DNA from: Marinilongibacter aquaticus
Lineage (GTDB): Bacteria; Bacteroidota; Bacteroidia; Cytophagales; Spirosomataceae
Length of the DNA stretch: 64,000 nucleotides
Assembly (NCBI RefSeq): GCF_020149935.1
Contig: NZ_CP083757.1
Span: 3,559,501 to 3,623,500, forward strand
Direction of reading: 5' to 3'
Part shown: in pieces, positions 17,344 through 26,679 of the stretch
Layout of the letters: every line of letters begins with the position of its first letter
How positions within the stretch are numbered: the first letter of the stretch is position 1
Program-made: the position numbers and the translations under genes
Notes under the pieces: model-generated
Databases searched by the model: none
What the model was told of the DNA's origin: nothing
What the model saw: the letters and a program-made list of their open reading frames with translations, nothing else

Positions 17344-18588
17344 ATGAAATACTTTGCATGTCTGGTTTTCCTTTTTCAGTCGCTTGTGGGTTTGGCTCAA
17401 ACACCCTTGACTTTACAGGAAGCCGGAGAGCTTCTTCAGAAGAACAACTTGCTTTTATTGGCTGAGCAGTACAATATCTCAGCGGCCCAAGCGGCCACAA
17501 TTCAAGCCAAAATATGGGACTTGCCTTATCTTTCTGCCGAACTAAACGCCCTCAATCCTTCACAAAACAGGCTGTTTGATATGGGTGGCAAAGGCCAGAA
17601 AGCCTTTGCTATCGAGCAGATCATTTATTTGGGTGGCAAAAAGAAAAGCGAAGTGGAGGTGGCCAAAGGAAACGAGGCCCTTGCGGCATTGCAATTCGAG
17701 CAATTGCTACGCAACCTAAAATACACCCTGGCCCAGAATTTTTACGAAATGTATTACGACGGGCAACGTGTCGAAAATCTCGATTTGCAGATTAGCCGTT
17801 TGGATACCTTGTTGGCCAATTACGGAAAGCAAGTTGAAAAGGGAAACATTGCCCTCAAAGAGCAAGTGCGTTTGCAAGCTTTCGATTTTGAACTGAAAAG
17901 CGAGAAAAATACGCTCGAACAAAACATTTTGGGCTATCGCCAAAATTTGGCCTTGTTGACCGGAGTTGACGGAACCATTGAACCAATTTTGAACGAGAAT
18001 GAGGTCATTCGAAAAGTGACCGAGCGATTTGGCTCAAAAGAACACATTCTTCAAGAGGCACTCGACAATAATTTGGACTACCGAATGGCCAATAAATTGT
18101 CGGAGAACCAGGCTTTGATGATTCAATGGCAAAAAGCCTTGGCCAAACCCGACCTCACGGCGGGCCTTTCCTACGATCAACGTGGCGGAGCATTTAACAA
18201 CCAGGTGAACCTTACCTTGGGTATTCCATTGCCCTTTTGGAACAAAAACAAAGGGAATATTCAATTGGCCGAGGCACAAGCCAAGCAAATGGGCCTGAAT
18301 ACAGCCTACGAAAAGCGGAATATCGAAACGCAAACAGAGAGCCTTTGGGCGGCGTGGATGCAACAGCAATCGCGTTTGAAATCGGTCGATCCTGCAACTG
18401 AAAACAATTTGCAAGAAGTCTACGAAGGCGTATTGAGCAATTTTCAAAAACGCAACATCTCTTTTCTCGAGTTTGTGGATTTCATGGAAAGCTACAACCA
18501 AACGGTATTGCAGCTCAACGAGATTAAGAAATCTTGGATACTCTCTAGTTTAAATCTGGATCATTTGACCAACAATGAAAGCTTCTAA
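17344..18588 (+). CDS. TolC-family outer-membrane efflux protein
   Basis: The ATG at 17344 (MKYFACLVFLFQSLVGLAQ) gives 414 residues with a signal peptide; a GTG 9 nt upstream is less likely. The mature part has the two outer-membrane-efflux repeats rich in coiled coil, including LTLQEAGELLQKNN near the start and LAQNFYEMYYDGQRVENLD. It should be the outer-membrane channel of the tripartite metal pump. It overlaps the adaptor gene by 14 nt. An OmpR-type operator candidate lies upstream. Confidence 0.9.
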   Translation: MKYFACLVFLFQSLVGLAQTPLTLQEAGELLQKNNLLLLAEQYNISAAQAATIQAKIWDLPYLSAELNALNPSQNRLFDMGGKGQKAFAIEQIIYLGGKKKSEVEVAKGNEALAALQFEQLLRNLKYTLAQNFYEMYYDGQRVENLDLQISRLDTLLANYGKQVEKGNIALKEQVRLQAFDFELKSEKNTLEQNILGYRQNLALLTGVDGTIEPILNENEVIRKVTERFGSKEHILQEALDNNLDYRMANKLSENQALMIQWQKALAKPDLTAGLSYDQRGGAFNNQVNLTLGIPLPFWNKNKGNIQLAEAQAKQMGLNTAYEKRNIETQTESLWAAWMQQQSRLKSVDPATENNLQEVYEGVLSNFQKRNISFLEFVDFMESYNQTVLQLNEIKKSWILSSLNLDHLTNNESF

Positions 18589-19675
18589 AATGAATATAAA
18601 TTTGAAAATTGTGGCCTTGTTTGGCCCTTTGCTTTTGGCCGCATGCCACAGCGAAAAGAAAGAAACTGTAGCGAAGGAAAGTTTCGCCTTGAGTGATAAG
18701 ATGCTTGCCAGCACAAAAACAGCCAACGCTGAATGGCGTCCATTGATCAATGAACTGAATTATTACGGCAAGATCACGGCCGATAACAACAAGATCATCG
18801 AGGTGTTTCCGGTAGTGGGTGGAAGCGTGACGCAAGTGTATGTAGAGCTGGGCGATTATGTAAAAAAAGGACAGCTTTTGGCTACGATAAAAAGTACAGA
18901 AGTGGCCACATATGCACAAGAGTTGGAAGATGCCCAGAACGATGTGTTGGTGGCCAAGAACAATCTGAAAGTAGCCCAAGAGCTTTTCGAAGGGAAACTG
19001 AGTGCCGAACGTGATGTGATCGAGGCGAAAGGACAATTGGAGAAGGCTTTGTCTGAATTGCGACGCATTCAGGAGATTTACAAAATCTACAACATCAAAG
19101 GAAGCTCCACTTTTGAGGTGCGGTCGCCACTCAATGGCTTCATTGTGCAGAAAAACATCAATCAGGATATGCTTTTGCGGAGCGATAAAACAGACAATAT
19201 ATTCGATATCGCCCAAATTGACGACGTATGGGCCATAGCCAACGTAAATGAAAGCGACATCAATCAGGTGAAACTCGGTATCAATGCCGAGATCAGCACG
19301 TTGAGCTATGCGGATAAGAAGTTTTACGGCAAAGTTGATAAGATTTTCAATATCATCGATCCCGAAACAAAGGCGATGAAAGTGCGAATCAAATTGGACA
19401 ATCCCGGCTATTTGCTGAAGCCCGAAATGCGAGCCACGATACGCCTGTCTTACACCGAAGATTCTTCGATGATTGCGGTGCCCTCTAAGGCGGTGGTGTT
19501 CGACAAAAGCCGAAACTACGTGATGGTATTCAAAGACCGAAACAATATCGACACACGCGAAGTCGAGATTTTCAGGCAAGTAGGCGACGTGACCTTTATT
19601 TCTTCGGGTCTAAACGCCGATGAAAAAGTGGTGACCGAAAACCAATTGCTTATCTACGACGCACTAAACGACTGA
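18575..19675 (+). CDS. RND periplasmic adaptor lipoprotein (HlyD/CusB-CzcB type)
   Basis: The protein is 366 residues from 18575; the ATG at 18590, just after the TolC stop, is an alternative and gives the standard lipoprotein leader MNINLKIVALFGPLLLAAC. The lipobox LLAAC places it in a membrane. The biotinyl-lipoyl-like half motif VVGGSVTQVYVELGDYVKKGQLLATI, a helical hairpin with ELEDAQNDVLVAKNNLKVAQ and a beta-barrel region are typical of membrane-fusion proteins. It links the pump to the outer-membrane channel. No Met/His-rich metal-binding N-terminus like CusB's is seen. Confidence 0.92.
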   Translation: MKASKMNINLKIVALFGPLLLAACHSEKKETVAKESFALSDKMLASTKTANAEWRPLINELNYYGKITADNNKIIEVFPVVGGSVTQVYVELGDYVKKGQLLATIKSTEVATYAQELEDAQNDVLVAKNNLKVAQELFEGKLSAERDVIEAKGQLEKALSELRRIQEIYKIYNIKGSSTFEVRSPLNGFIVQKNINQDMLLRSDKTDNIFDIAQIDDVWAIANVNESDINQVKLGINAEISTLSYADKKFYGKVDKIFNIIDPETKAMKVRIKLDNPGYLLKPEMRATIRLSYTEDSSMIAVPSKAVVFDKSRNYVMVFKDRNNIDTREVEIFRQVGDVTFISSGLNADEKVVTENQLLIYDALND

Positions 19676-19679
19676 GGCC

Positions 19680-22600
19680 ATGAACAAAATGATTCGGAAT
19701 ATTATAGCCTTTTCCCTGAAGAATAAGGCCTTCACATTCTTTTGGGTGGGTATGCTTGTGATCGGTGGTTTTGTGGCTTTCAGAAATATGGCCATCGAGG
19801 CCTTTCCCGATGTCACGAACACACAAATTATTATTGTAACCGAATGGAGCGGTCGAAGTGCAGAGGAAATCGAGCGTTTCGTAACCACACCGATAGAAAT
19901 TGCGATGAACCCCGTACAAAAGAAAACCAGCGTGCGGAGCATCACGATGTTCGGGCTTTCGGTGATCAAGATCATTTTCGACGACGATGTAGATGATTTT
20001 TTTGCCCGACAACAGGTCAATAACCTGCTCCGAAATGTATCTCTACCCGAGGATGTGGTGCCCGATGTGCAACCACCTTATGGTCCAACTGGCGAGATTT
20101 TTCGGTATACACTGAAAAGTGAAAAAAGAGATTCAAGGGAACTGCTCACTTTACAAAATTGGGTGATCGACAGGCAATTGCGGGCCGTGCCCGGGGTGGC
20201 AGACCTTGTGGCTTTTGGTGGGCAAGAGAAAATCTACGAAATACGGGTTGATCCCAACCGTCTGGCCAAATACAACATTACTCCTCTTCAGGTTTTCGAT
20301 GCCGTGAACCAAAGTAACATAAACGTAGGTGGCGATGTGATTGAAAAGAATGATCAAGCCTATGTGGTTCGCGGTGTGGGCTTGCTGGGCAGTATCGAAG
20401 ACATCGAGAATATAATTGTGGATCAGGTGGGAGGAAACCCAGTGTTGGTCAAAAGTGTAGGCGACGTGGCCGAAAGCTCCATGCCGCGAGTGGGGCAGGT
20501 GGGCCTGAACGACCGCGACGATGTGGTGGAAGGGATTGTTGTGATGCGAAAAGGAGAGAACCCCAAAGAAGTGTTGGCTCGAGTAAAGGAAAAAATCGAA
20601 GAGCTGAACACCAAGGTGTTGCCCAAAGATGTGAAGATGGAAACTTTTTACGATCGCGACAATTTGATGGATTATACCACCCATACCGTAATGCACAATA
20701 TGGTGGAGGGGATCATATTTGTTACGGTAATCGTATTCCTTTTCATGGCCGATTGGCGTACCACGGTCACGGTCTCGATCATCATTCCCCTTTCGCTCTT
20801 GTTCGCTTTTTTATGTTTGAAATTGAAAGGGATGAGTGCCAACCTGCTTTCTCTTGGAGCGGTAGATTTTGGGATAATCATCGACGGGGCCGTGGTGATG
20901 GTAGAGGGGCTTTTCGTCACACTCGATCACATGGCTCAAAAGCGTGGGCTTTCGGCCTACAATAAACTGGCCATTGGCAGCACGATCAAAAAAACAGGGG
21001 CCGGTTTGGGCAAGGCCATTTTCTTTTCCAAATTGATTATCATCATGGCCTTGATGCCCATTTTTGCTTTTCAGAAAGTGGAGGGCAAAATGTTTTCTCC
21101 TTTGGCCTATACCTTGGGCTTTGCACTTTTGGGGGCATTGATTTTCACTCTCACGCTGGTGCCGGTCCTTTGCCATGTGTTGTTGAACAAGAATGTGCGG
21201 GAAAAGCACAACCCTTTCGTGAATTTTTGGAACAGAATTGTCGAGAGGGGTTTTCGCTACACGTTCAGGCATAAACGTAAAACGCTGAGTCTGTCTTTGG
21301 TTCTAATTTTGCTTGTACTGTTTTCGGCTAAATTTCTGGGCACCGAATTTTTGCCACAATTGAACGAAGGGGCTCTTTGGGTGGAAGCCAAATTTCCAAT
21401 GAGCCAGAGTTTGAGTGAAACGGTGGGAAAAACTGCAGAATTACGGAAGGAAATTCGAGCTTTTCCCGAAGTCAACGGGGTTTTGAGCCAAGTGGGACGA
21501 AGCAACGACGGGACTGACCCGAGCGGCTTCTATTATGTGCAGATGCAGGTGAATTTGAAGCCAAAAGAAGAGTGGTCGCGAAAGATTTCTATGGACGATT
21601 TGATTCGGGAAATGGACGATTCGCTGAGCAAATACCAAGGGATTGGGTACAATTATTCGCAACCCATTATCGATAATGTGGCAGAAAGTGTAGCGGGTAT
21701 AAATGCCTCGAATGCCGTGAAAATTTACGGGGAAGATTTGGATGTGCTGAACAATTTGGCCGATGAGGTAATCAAGGAAATCGAGCACGTAGAGGGGATA
21801 AAGGATGTGGGCATTTTGCGAAATATTGGTCAACCCGAGGTTAGCGTGATTCTCGACAGAGAGAAAATGGCGGCTTATGGCGTAAAAGTGGCCGATGCCC
21901 AGGCGGTTTTGGAAATGGCCTTTGGCGGGAAAACGGCTACGCAGAAGTACGAAGGAGAGCGAAAATTTGACATACGCGTGCGTTATCCACAAGAATATCG
22001 GAAAGATGAGAAGGATATGGCCAATTTGAAAGTACCCACTATTGATGGCTTCAAAATTCCTATCAAAGAAATCGCCACTATCAAAAAAGTGACGGGCCCA
22101 GCCTTCATTTACCGCGACAACACCAAACGCTTCATTGGGGTCAAATTTTCTGTGCGTGATCGCGACTTGGGCAGTACAATTGCCGATGCCCAAAAAAAGG
22201 TGGAGAAGAACATAAAATTGCCCCAAGGCTACAGCATTGGCTGGACGGGCGAGTTTGAAAATCAAGTGCGTGCCACTGCCCGTTTGGGGCAAATGGTGCC
22301 GATCAGTTTGGCGGGAATATTTATTCTGCTTTTCATTATGTTCGGTAATTTGAAAGATTCGCTCTTGGTTTTGACCAACGTACCTTTCTCGATTATCGGG
22401 GGGATTTTGGCCTTGCACATTACGGGTACCAACTTCGGTATCTCGGGCGGGGTGGGCTTTATCGCCCTGTTTGGCATTTGTATTCAAAACGGGGTGATTT
22501 TGATTTCCGAATTCCATGCGAACATGAAAAGGAAAATGCGTATCGATTCAGCGATTCTGGAGGCAGTTAAAGTGCGTACGCGACCGGTGGTGATGACAGC

Positions 22601-22778
22601 CCTGATGGCTTCAATCGGCCTTTTGCCTGCGGCTTTGAGCACGGGAATCGGCTCTGAATCGCAAAAGCCTTTGGCCATCGTGATTATCGGCGGCTTGATC
22701 ACGGCCACGATTCTGACTTTGCTTGTTTTCCCCATCGTATTTTATGTTTTCAACAGAAGAGGGCATGCCATCGATTAG
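19680..22778 (+). CDS. CzcA/CusA-family heavy-metal RND efflux pump
   Basis: This 1032-residue protein has the RND layout: a helix after MNKMIRNIIAFSLKNKAF, a large periplasmic loop, six helices, a second loop and six more helices. In helix 4 the motif DFGIIIDGAVVMVE carries Asp396, Asp402 and Glu409. This DFG...DGA...E signature is known for divalent-cation pumps (Zn, Co, Cd, Ni) rather than the Cu/Ag CusA group, so I favour a divalent substrate. Residue 410 is Gly where Asn is usual. It follows the adaptor gene by 4 nt and is the last gene of the operon. The precise metal is not determinable by eye. Confidence 0.93.
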   Translation: MNKMIRNIIAFSLKNKAFTFFWVGMLVIGGFVAFRNMAIEAFPDVTNTQIIIVTEWSGRSAEEIERFVTTPIEIAMNPVQKKTSVRSITMFGLSVIKIIFDDDVDDFFARQQVNNLLRNVSLPEDVVPDVQPPYGPTGEIFRYTLKSEKRDSRELLTLQNWVIDRQLRAVPGVADLVAFGGQEKIYEIRVDPNRLAKYNITPLQVFDAVNQSNINVGGDVIEKNDQAYVVRGVGLLGSIEDIENIIVDQVGGNPVLVKSVGDVAESSMPRVGQVGLNDRDDVVEGIVVMRKGENPKEVLARVKEKIEELNTKVLPKDVKMETFYDRDNLMDYTTHTVMHNMVEGIIFVTVIVFLFMADWRTTVTVSIIIPLSLLFAFLCLKLKGMSANLLSLGAVDFGIIIDGAVVMVEGLFVTLDHMAQKRGLSAYNKLAIGSTIKKTGAGLGKAIFFSKLIIIMALMPIFAFQKVEGKMFSPLAYTLGFALLGALIFTLTLVPVLCHVLLNKNVREKHNPFVNFWNRIVERGFRYTFRHKRKTLSLSLVLILLVLFSAKFLGTEFLPQLNEGALWVEAKFPMSQSLSETVGKTAELRKEIRAFPEVNGVLSQVGRSNDGTDPSGFYYVQMQVNLKPKEEWSRKISMDDLIREMDDSLSKYQGIGYNYSQPIIDNVAESVAGINASNAVKIYGEDLDVLNNLADEVIKEIEHVEGIKDVGILRNIGQPEVSVILDREKMAAYGVKVADAQAVLEMAFGGKTATQKYEGERKFDIRVRYPQEYRKDEKDMANLKVPTIDGFKIPIKEIATIKKVTGPAFIYRDNTKRFIGVKFSVRDRDLGSTIADAQKKVEKNIKLPQGYSIGWTGEFENQVRATARLGQMVPISLAGIFILLFIMFGNLKDSLLVLTNVPFSIIGGILALHITGTNFGISGGVGFIALFGICIQNGVILISEFHANMKRKMRIDSAILEAVKVRTRPVVMTALMASIGLLPAALSTGIGSESQKPLAIVIIGGLITATILTLLVFPIVFYVFNRRGHAID

Positions 22779-22840
22779 CCTTTGTAATTGTGCCGAAGGA
22801 ATTGCTGCGGCGAAGCAGATGAAATTGAGCCTTATTTTTT

Positions 22841-22848
22841 TAGCTTTG
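22841..22848 (+). promoter_or_regulatory. Possible -7 element of the DPP IV gene
   Basis: TAGCTTTG matches TAnnTTTG and lies 26 nt before the start codon at 22875. The nearest TTG upstream (22825-22827) is only 13 nt away, so the -33 part is not convincing. Confidence 0.4.
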
Positions 22849-22874
22849 TGATCATCAACATTTAAACTAGAACT

Positions 22875-25067
22875 ATGTTTAGACGATTAACGGCTATTCT
22901 CTGTCTTGTGTGCTTTGCTTTTGGCACGGCTTCGGCACAACCTGGCTCGGGTACAAAATGGACGCCCGATGGCAACGGATATTACATGATCGACGGTCAT
23001 GATATCGTACGTTTTGATTTGAAATCCCAGAAAACGTCGGTCGTGATCCCGGCTTCGGAAATGACACCGGCCAATGCAAATGCTCCTTTGGATGTAGAGA
23101 ATTTTGTCTTTACGCCTAATCAGAAAATGCTTTTAATTTATACCAATTCGCAACGCGTATGGCGGTACAACACACGTGGAGATTATTGGTTGTTGGATAG
23201 AGAGAGCAAAAGCCTGAAAAAACTTGGAGCGGGTTTCGAACCGGGCACACTGATGTTTGCCAAGGTTTCTCCCGATGGCCAAAACGTAGCCTATGTGCAG
23301 CAGCGTAATATTTATGTCGAGAACCTGAAAACAGGTAAGATCGAAAAAATTACGGAAACTGGGGGGAACCCGAGATTGATCAACGGTACATTCGATTGGG
23401 CTTATGAAGAAGAGTTTAGCTGTTACGATGGGTTCCGCTGGAATGCCGACGGGAAGCAGATCGCGTATTGGCAATTGGATGCCTCGGGCATCAAGGATTT
23501 CAACATCATTAATTATACCGACGATATTTATTCGAAGGTCATTCCGATTGAATACCCCAAAGTGGGGCAGTCGCCTTCGGTATGCAAGATCGGTGTGGTG
23601 GATATCAAAAGAAAGAAAACGGTTTGGATGAATGTGCCGGGCGATCCGCAACAGCACTACATTCCTCGCATGGAATGGGCCCCCAATGGCAAAGTGATGC
23701 TGCAACAGTTGAACCGAAAACAACAGGTTTCGAAATTGTTTTATGCCGATCCGAAAAACGGTGAAGTGGAAAAGATTTTTGAAGAATCGGACGAAGCATG
23801 GGTTGATGTGAGAACCATTTGGCACGACGACAATCCAGCGGGTTGGGAGTGGATCAACGACGGAAGAGAGTTTCTGTGGGTTAGCGATAAGGACGGCTGG
23901 AACCATATCTACAGAATTTCGCAAGACGGAAAGGAAGTGCGTACGGTAACCGATGGAGATTACGATGTGATCGATCCCTTGCTTTACGATGAAAATACAG
24001 ACCAGATCTACTTTACCGCCTCGCCGGATAATGCGATGCAACGTTATTTGTATGCCATAAAGGTGGGTACGAAAGCCGATGCTCAACGGATTACGCCTGC
24101 CAAAGAAGAGGGCACCAATGGATACAATATTTCTACCAATGGGGTATATGCACAACATGCATTCAACAATTATTACACGCCGCGTTGCTCCGAGTGGATC
24201 ACCCTGCCCGATCACAAATCTTTGGATCCTGCCAATGGGGTGGATACCAAAATTCTTGAGGCCAATAAGGCGGCTTCGAATGTAGAGTTTGTGCATGTGA
24301 AAACAGCCAGCGGCGTAGATGTGGCTGGCTGGATGGCTTATCCTACGAATTTTGATCCTGCGAAGAAATACGCCACGGTATTCTATGTGTACGGCGAGCC
24401 CGCCGGGCAGACCGCTTTAGACAATTTCAATGCAGGAAAAAACCGTTTGTACAATGGCAGTATGGCCGATGATGGGTACATCTACATTTCAGTGGATGGT
24501 CGAGGTTCACCTGCTCCCAAAGGTAGAGTTTGGCGGAAAGCGATTTACAAAAACATTGGGATAATCAATATCAAAGACCAAGCCGAAGCGGCTCAGGCTT
24601 TGATGCAGAAATATCCGTTTATCGATAAGGAACGTATAGCCGTACATGGATGGAGTGGCGGAGGAAGCAGCACACTGAATTTGCTGTTTCAATACCCCGA
24701 AATCTATCAAACGGGCATTGCGGTAGCGGCCGTGGCCAATCAACTGACTTACGACAATATTTATCAGGAGCGTTATATGGGTGTGCCTCCGGCAGATTTG
24801 GACGCTTTCGTACAAGGCTCGCCAATTACGCACGCCAAAAATTTGAAAGGAAATCTCTTGTATATTCACGGTACGGGCGATGACAATGTGCATTATCAGA
24901 ATGCCGAAATGCTATTGAACGAGCTCATCAAATACAACAAGCAATTTCAATTTATGGCCTATCCGAACAGGACCCACGGGATTTTTGAAGGTGAAGGGAC
25001 ACGCAAGCATTTGAATACCTTGTTTACCAATTACTTGAAGTCGCACTGCGTGCCTGGGGCAAAGTAA
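22875..25067 (+). CDS. Exported S9B dipeptidyl peptidase IV-like peptidase
   Basis: The 730-residue protein has a signal peptide (MFRRLTAILCLVCFAFGTASA), a beta-propeller domain and a C-terminal alpha/beta hydrolase domain. The propeller carries the substrate N-terminus anchor, DWAYEEEF with Glu178-Glu180. The catalytic triad is Ser594 (GWSGGGS), Asp669 (HGTGDDNVH) and His701 (NRTHGIFE). It should remove dipeptides, typically X-Pro or X-Ala, from the N-termini of peptides in the periplasm. It is a single-gene unit ended by a strong terminator. Confidence 0.93.
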   Translation: MFRRLTAILCLVCFAFGTASAQPGSGTKWTPDGNGYYMIDGHDIVRFDLKSQKTSVVIPASEMTPANANAPLDVENFVFTPNQKMLLIYTNSQRVWRYNTRGDYWLLDRESKSLKKLGAGFEPGTLMFAKVSPDGQNVAYVQQRNIYVENLKTGKIEKITETGGNPRLINGTFDWAYEEEFSCYDGFRWNADGKQIAYWQLDASGIKDFNIINYTDDIYSKVIPIEYPKVGQSPSVCKIGVVDIKRKKTVWMNVPGDPQQHYIPRMEWAPNGKVMLQQLNRKQQVSKLFYADPKNGEVEKIFEESDEAWVDVRTIWHDDNPAGWEWINDGREFLWVSDKDGWNHIYRISQDGKEVRTVTDGDYDVIDPLLYDENTDQIYFTASPDNAMQRYLYAIKVGTKADAQRITPAKEEGTNGYNISTNGVYAQHAFNNYYTPRCSEWITLPDHKSLDPANGVDTKILEANKAASNVEFVHVKTASGVDVAGWMAYPTNFDPAKKYATVFYVYGEPAGQTALDNFNAGKNRLYNGSMADDGYIYISVDGRGSPAPKGRVWRKAIYKNIGIINIKDQAEAAQALMQKYPFIDKERIAVHGWSGGGSSTLNLLFQYPEIYQTGIAVAAVANQLTYDNIYQERYMGVPPADLDAFVQGSPITHAKNLKGNLLYIHGTGDDNVHYQNAEMLLNELIKYNKQFQFMAYPNRTHGIFEGEGTRKHLNTLFTNYLKSHCVPGAK

Positions 25068-25097
25068 AGAATGAGAAATTGAGGTGTAAAAATAAGG

Positions 25098-25133
25098 GAG
25101 CCGCCACGAAATTGCGTGGCGGCTCGACTTTTT
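25098..25133 (+). terminator. Strong intrinsic terminator after the DPP IV gene
   Basis: GAGCCGCCACG at 25098-25108 pairs perfectly with CGTGGCGGCTC at 25115-25125 around a 6 nt loop, followed by a T run. Confidence 0.9.
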
Positions 25134-25171
25134 ACCCATTTAGTTTATCTCATACATTTACATAGCCAAGA

Positions 25172-25289
25172 ATTAAGTCTCGCCTATAAAAGACCTTGTT
25201 CAATTTTTTGCGAATAATACTCCGATTTTAGCCGGCCTTTTCAAGAAGGAATGTTTTACTCAGAAAAAGGTCAAAGGTTCAGACTTAAT
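25172..25289. repeat. Imperfect inverted repeat at the edge of the AT-rich region
   Basis: ATTAAGTCT at 25172-25180 and AGACTTAAT at 25281-25289 are exact inverted copies. A second weaker pair, AGACCTT (25191-25197) and AAGGTC (25268-25273), lies inside. It could be the remains of a small mobile element or a chance hairpin. The surrounding 25134-25362 holds no gene that I can see. Confidence 0.3.
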
Positions 25290-25362
25290 GTAGGTCGAAA
25301 GTACTGATTATTGGGTTTAAATGTAAATAAAGCCCGATTAATTTTATTTAATGGTCAAAAAT

Positions 25363-25725
25363 TTACGAAAAATTCGTTTTGACCTCTTCGATTTTATGTG
25401 CTTGTATCTCGGTTAGATACACTTTTTGTCCTGCCTTGTTCTCATACTGGCGATAATTGATCTTTCCTTCGATTTTCAAAAACTTTCCTTTTTTTACCAT
25501 TTCTTCACAAAGGGTGGCCAGGTTTCCCCAAACAGCAATTTTATGCCATATTGTAGCTTGTTTTACCTTATTCCTCTGGAGCGGGTAACTCTTTATATGC
25601 TTAATACCGAAGTGAATGGTGCCGGCATTGTACGATGTAGGGGATGAATATTTGGGAATCGGAGGTTGGTGTTTTTTCCTTAAAGTAGTTTGGCTCCCTA
25701 TTGGAAACATATCCTTTTTAGCCAT
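25363..25725 (-). CDS. Divergent single-stranded DNA-binding-like protein
   Basis: The 120-residue protein ends with a recognisable SSB OB-fold half: ATIWHKIAVWGNLATLCEEM, KGKFLKIEGKINYRQYENKAGQKVYLTEIQA. The first 60 residues (MAKKDMFPIGSQTTLRKKHQ...) match SSB poorly, though the frame is continuous. There is no acidic C-terminal tail of the DDDIPF kind, so it probably does not recruit the usual SSB partners. It may be an accessory or decaying paralog; two more SSB-like genes lie 4-5 kb away. Confidence 0.65.
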   Translation of the reverse strand: MAKKDMFPIGSQTTLRKKHQPPIPKYSSPTSYNAGTIHFGIKHIKSYPLQRNKVKQATIWHKIAVWGNLATLCEEMVKKGKFLKIEGKINYRQYENKAGQKVYLTEIQAHKIEEVKTNFS

Positions 25726-25793
25726 GTGGCAATCTTTGCTTTGACGAGTATATTCAATTTTAATCCGACCGCAATCCTGTTTGGAGAGCTTCT

Positions 25794-25970
25794 ATGAAAG
25801 TCAATTGTTTAGCTAACTTGGGCTTCTACCACGAAATGGAGCGAATGAGTTTTCAAAAAACGGTCCAGAAATATGTACATAATCATCCAAACCTTATCAA
25901 TAACTTGAACCTAGAAGTTCGCCCTGTTAATGGCTTCGATAAAACACCTCGGTGCCTTCGGAATTATTGA
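25794..25970 (+). CDS. Possible small ORF (58 aa) upstream of the nuclease-like gene
   Basis: ATG at 25794 has a GGAG sequence at 25782-25785 and opens a 58-residue frame (MKVNCLANLGFYHEMERMSF...NY) ending at 25970, 41 nt before the nuclease-like start. The sequence is protein-like in composition, but nothing recognisable is present. It may be a remnant. Confidence 0.25.
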   Translation: MKVNCLANLGFYHEMERMSFQKTVQKYVHNHPNLINNLNLEVRPVNGFDKTPRCLRNY

Positions 25971-26011
25971 TTCAATATGTCTATCTTGAAGTATTAATTC
26001 CCAATCCAATA

Positions 26012-26617
26012 ATGCTACACACTTTTATTAACATTCCGGTATTCCAAAAACTCTACGAAAAAACGAGCCTTTTTAAAACCAGAGTTCAAAAAATCTCAGA
26101 TGAGGTATTAAAAAGTGATTCTGTTCTTAAAGGTGAGAAATTTGAAAATTTCGTTGAGTCCCGTCTTTTCCCTGATAAGGACTACGTTCTGGTAAAGCGT
26201 ACAGATAATTTCGAACGAAATAAGAATCGGTTTTCTGAATCGACAAACGATCCGGATTTTATCTTCAGAAACAGAACAACAGGAATTGAGTTTTGTGTTG
26301 AGGCTAAATACAGGTCTAAGTTAGGAAGGCATATAGTAGATAATAAGCCGACTATCTCTTGGTGCAAAGATTATCAACTGGAACGATACCGGTTTATTGA
26401 CCAGAATAACATTCCGGTTCTCATCGCAGTCGGATTGGGAGGCGTGTGCACACATCCTCGCTCCATTTACCTATTCCGGGTAAGAAAAGTTAGATATTAC
26501 GACATATACGAAGATGTGGCTCAGCCATATATTTTGGATAGGAGATTCTGGAATGGTGTACCTCAGAATATGACGACGAGAATTATCAATAGTGAACCCT
26601 TGAATAAGTTTATTTAG
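26012..26617 (+). CDS. PD-(D/E)xK nuclease-like protein
   Basis: The start MLHTFINIPVFQKLYEKTSL at 26012 gives 201 residues; an in-frame ATG at 25952 adds 20 residues and is less likely. It has GEKFENFVESRLFP, then DPDFIF (Asp80, Asp82) and EFCVEAKYRS (Glu97, Lys99), the layout of a restriction-endonuclease-like active site (D...ExK). A C-terminal region with YYDIYEDVAQPYILDRRFW follows. No methyltransferase, specificity subunit or toxin-antitoxin partner is adjacent. It is likely an orphan nuclease or Mrr-like enzyme. The family fold is an inference from the motif spacing. Confidence 0.55.
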   Translation: MLHTFINIPVFQKLYEKTSLFKTRVQKISDEVLKSDSVLKGEKFENFVESRLFPDKDYVLVKRTDNFERNKNRFSESTNDPDFIFRNRTTGIEFCVEAKYRSKLGRHIVDNKPTISWCKDYQLERYRFIDQNNIPVLIAVGLGGVCTHPRSIYLFRVRKVRYYDIYEDVAQPYILDRRFWNGVPQNMTTRIINSEPLNKFI

Positions 26618-26679
26618 AGAATCCCTGGTCATCTTTGACCTATTCATTATATTTCATATTAAACTAAAAAACACAACTA

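Noticed and set aside
18545-19579. Minus-strand frame of 344 aa inside the adaptor gene
   Set aside because: Antisense of a complete adaptor; composition is typical of a shadow frame.
21441-22517. Minus-strand frame of 358 aa inside the RND pump gene
   Set aside because: Antisense of a complete pump gene; no motifs or start signal.
23133-24296. Minus-strand frame of 387 aa inside the DPP IV gene
   Set aside because: The plus strand encodes a complete S9 peptidase with all motifs; the antisense frame has no recognisable features.
25363-25725. Frameshift in the divergent SSB-like gene
   Set aside because: The frame is continuous from ATG to stop; the poor N-terminal match can be explained by divergence.
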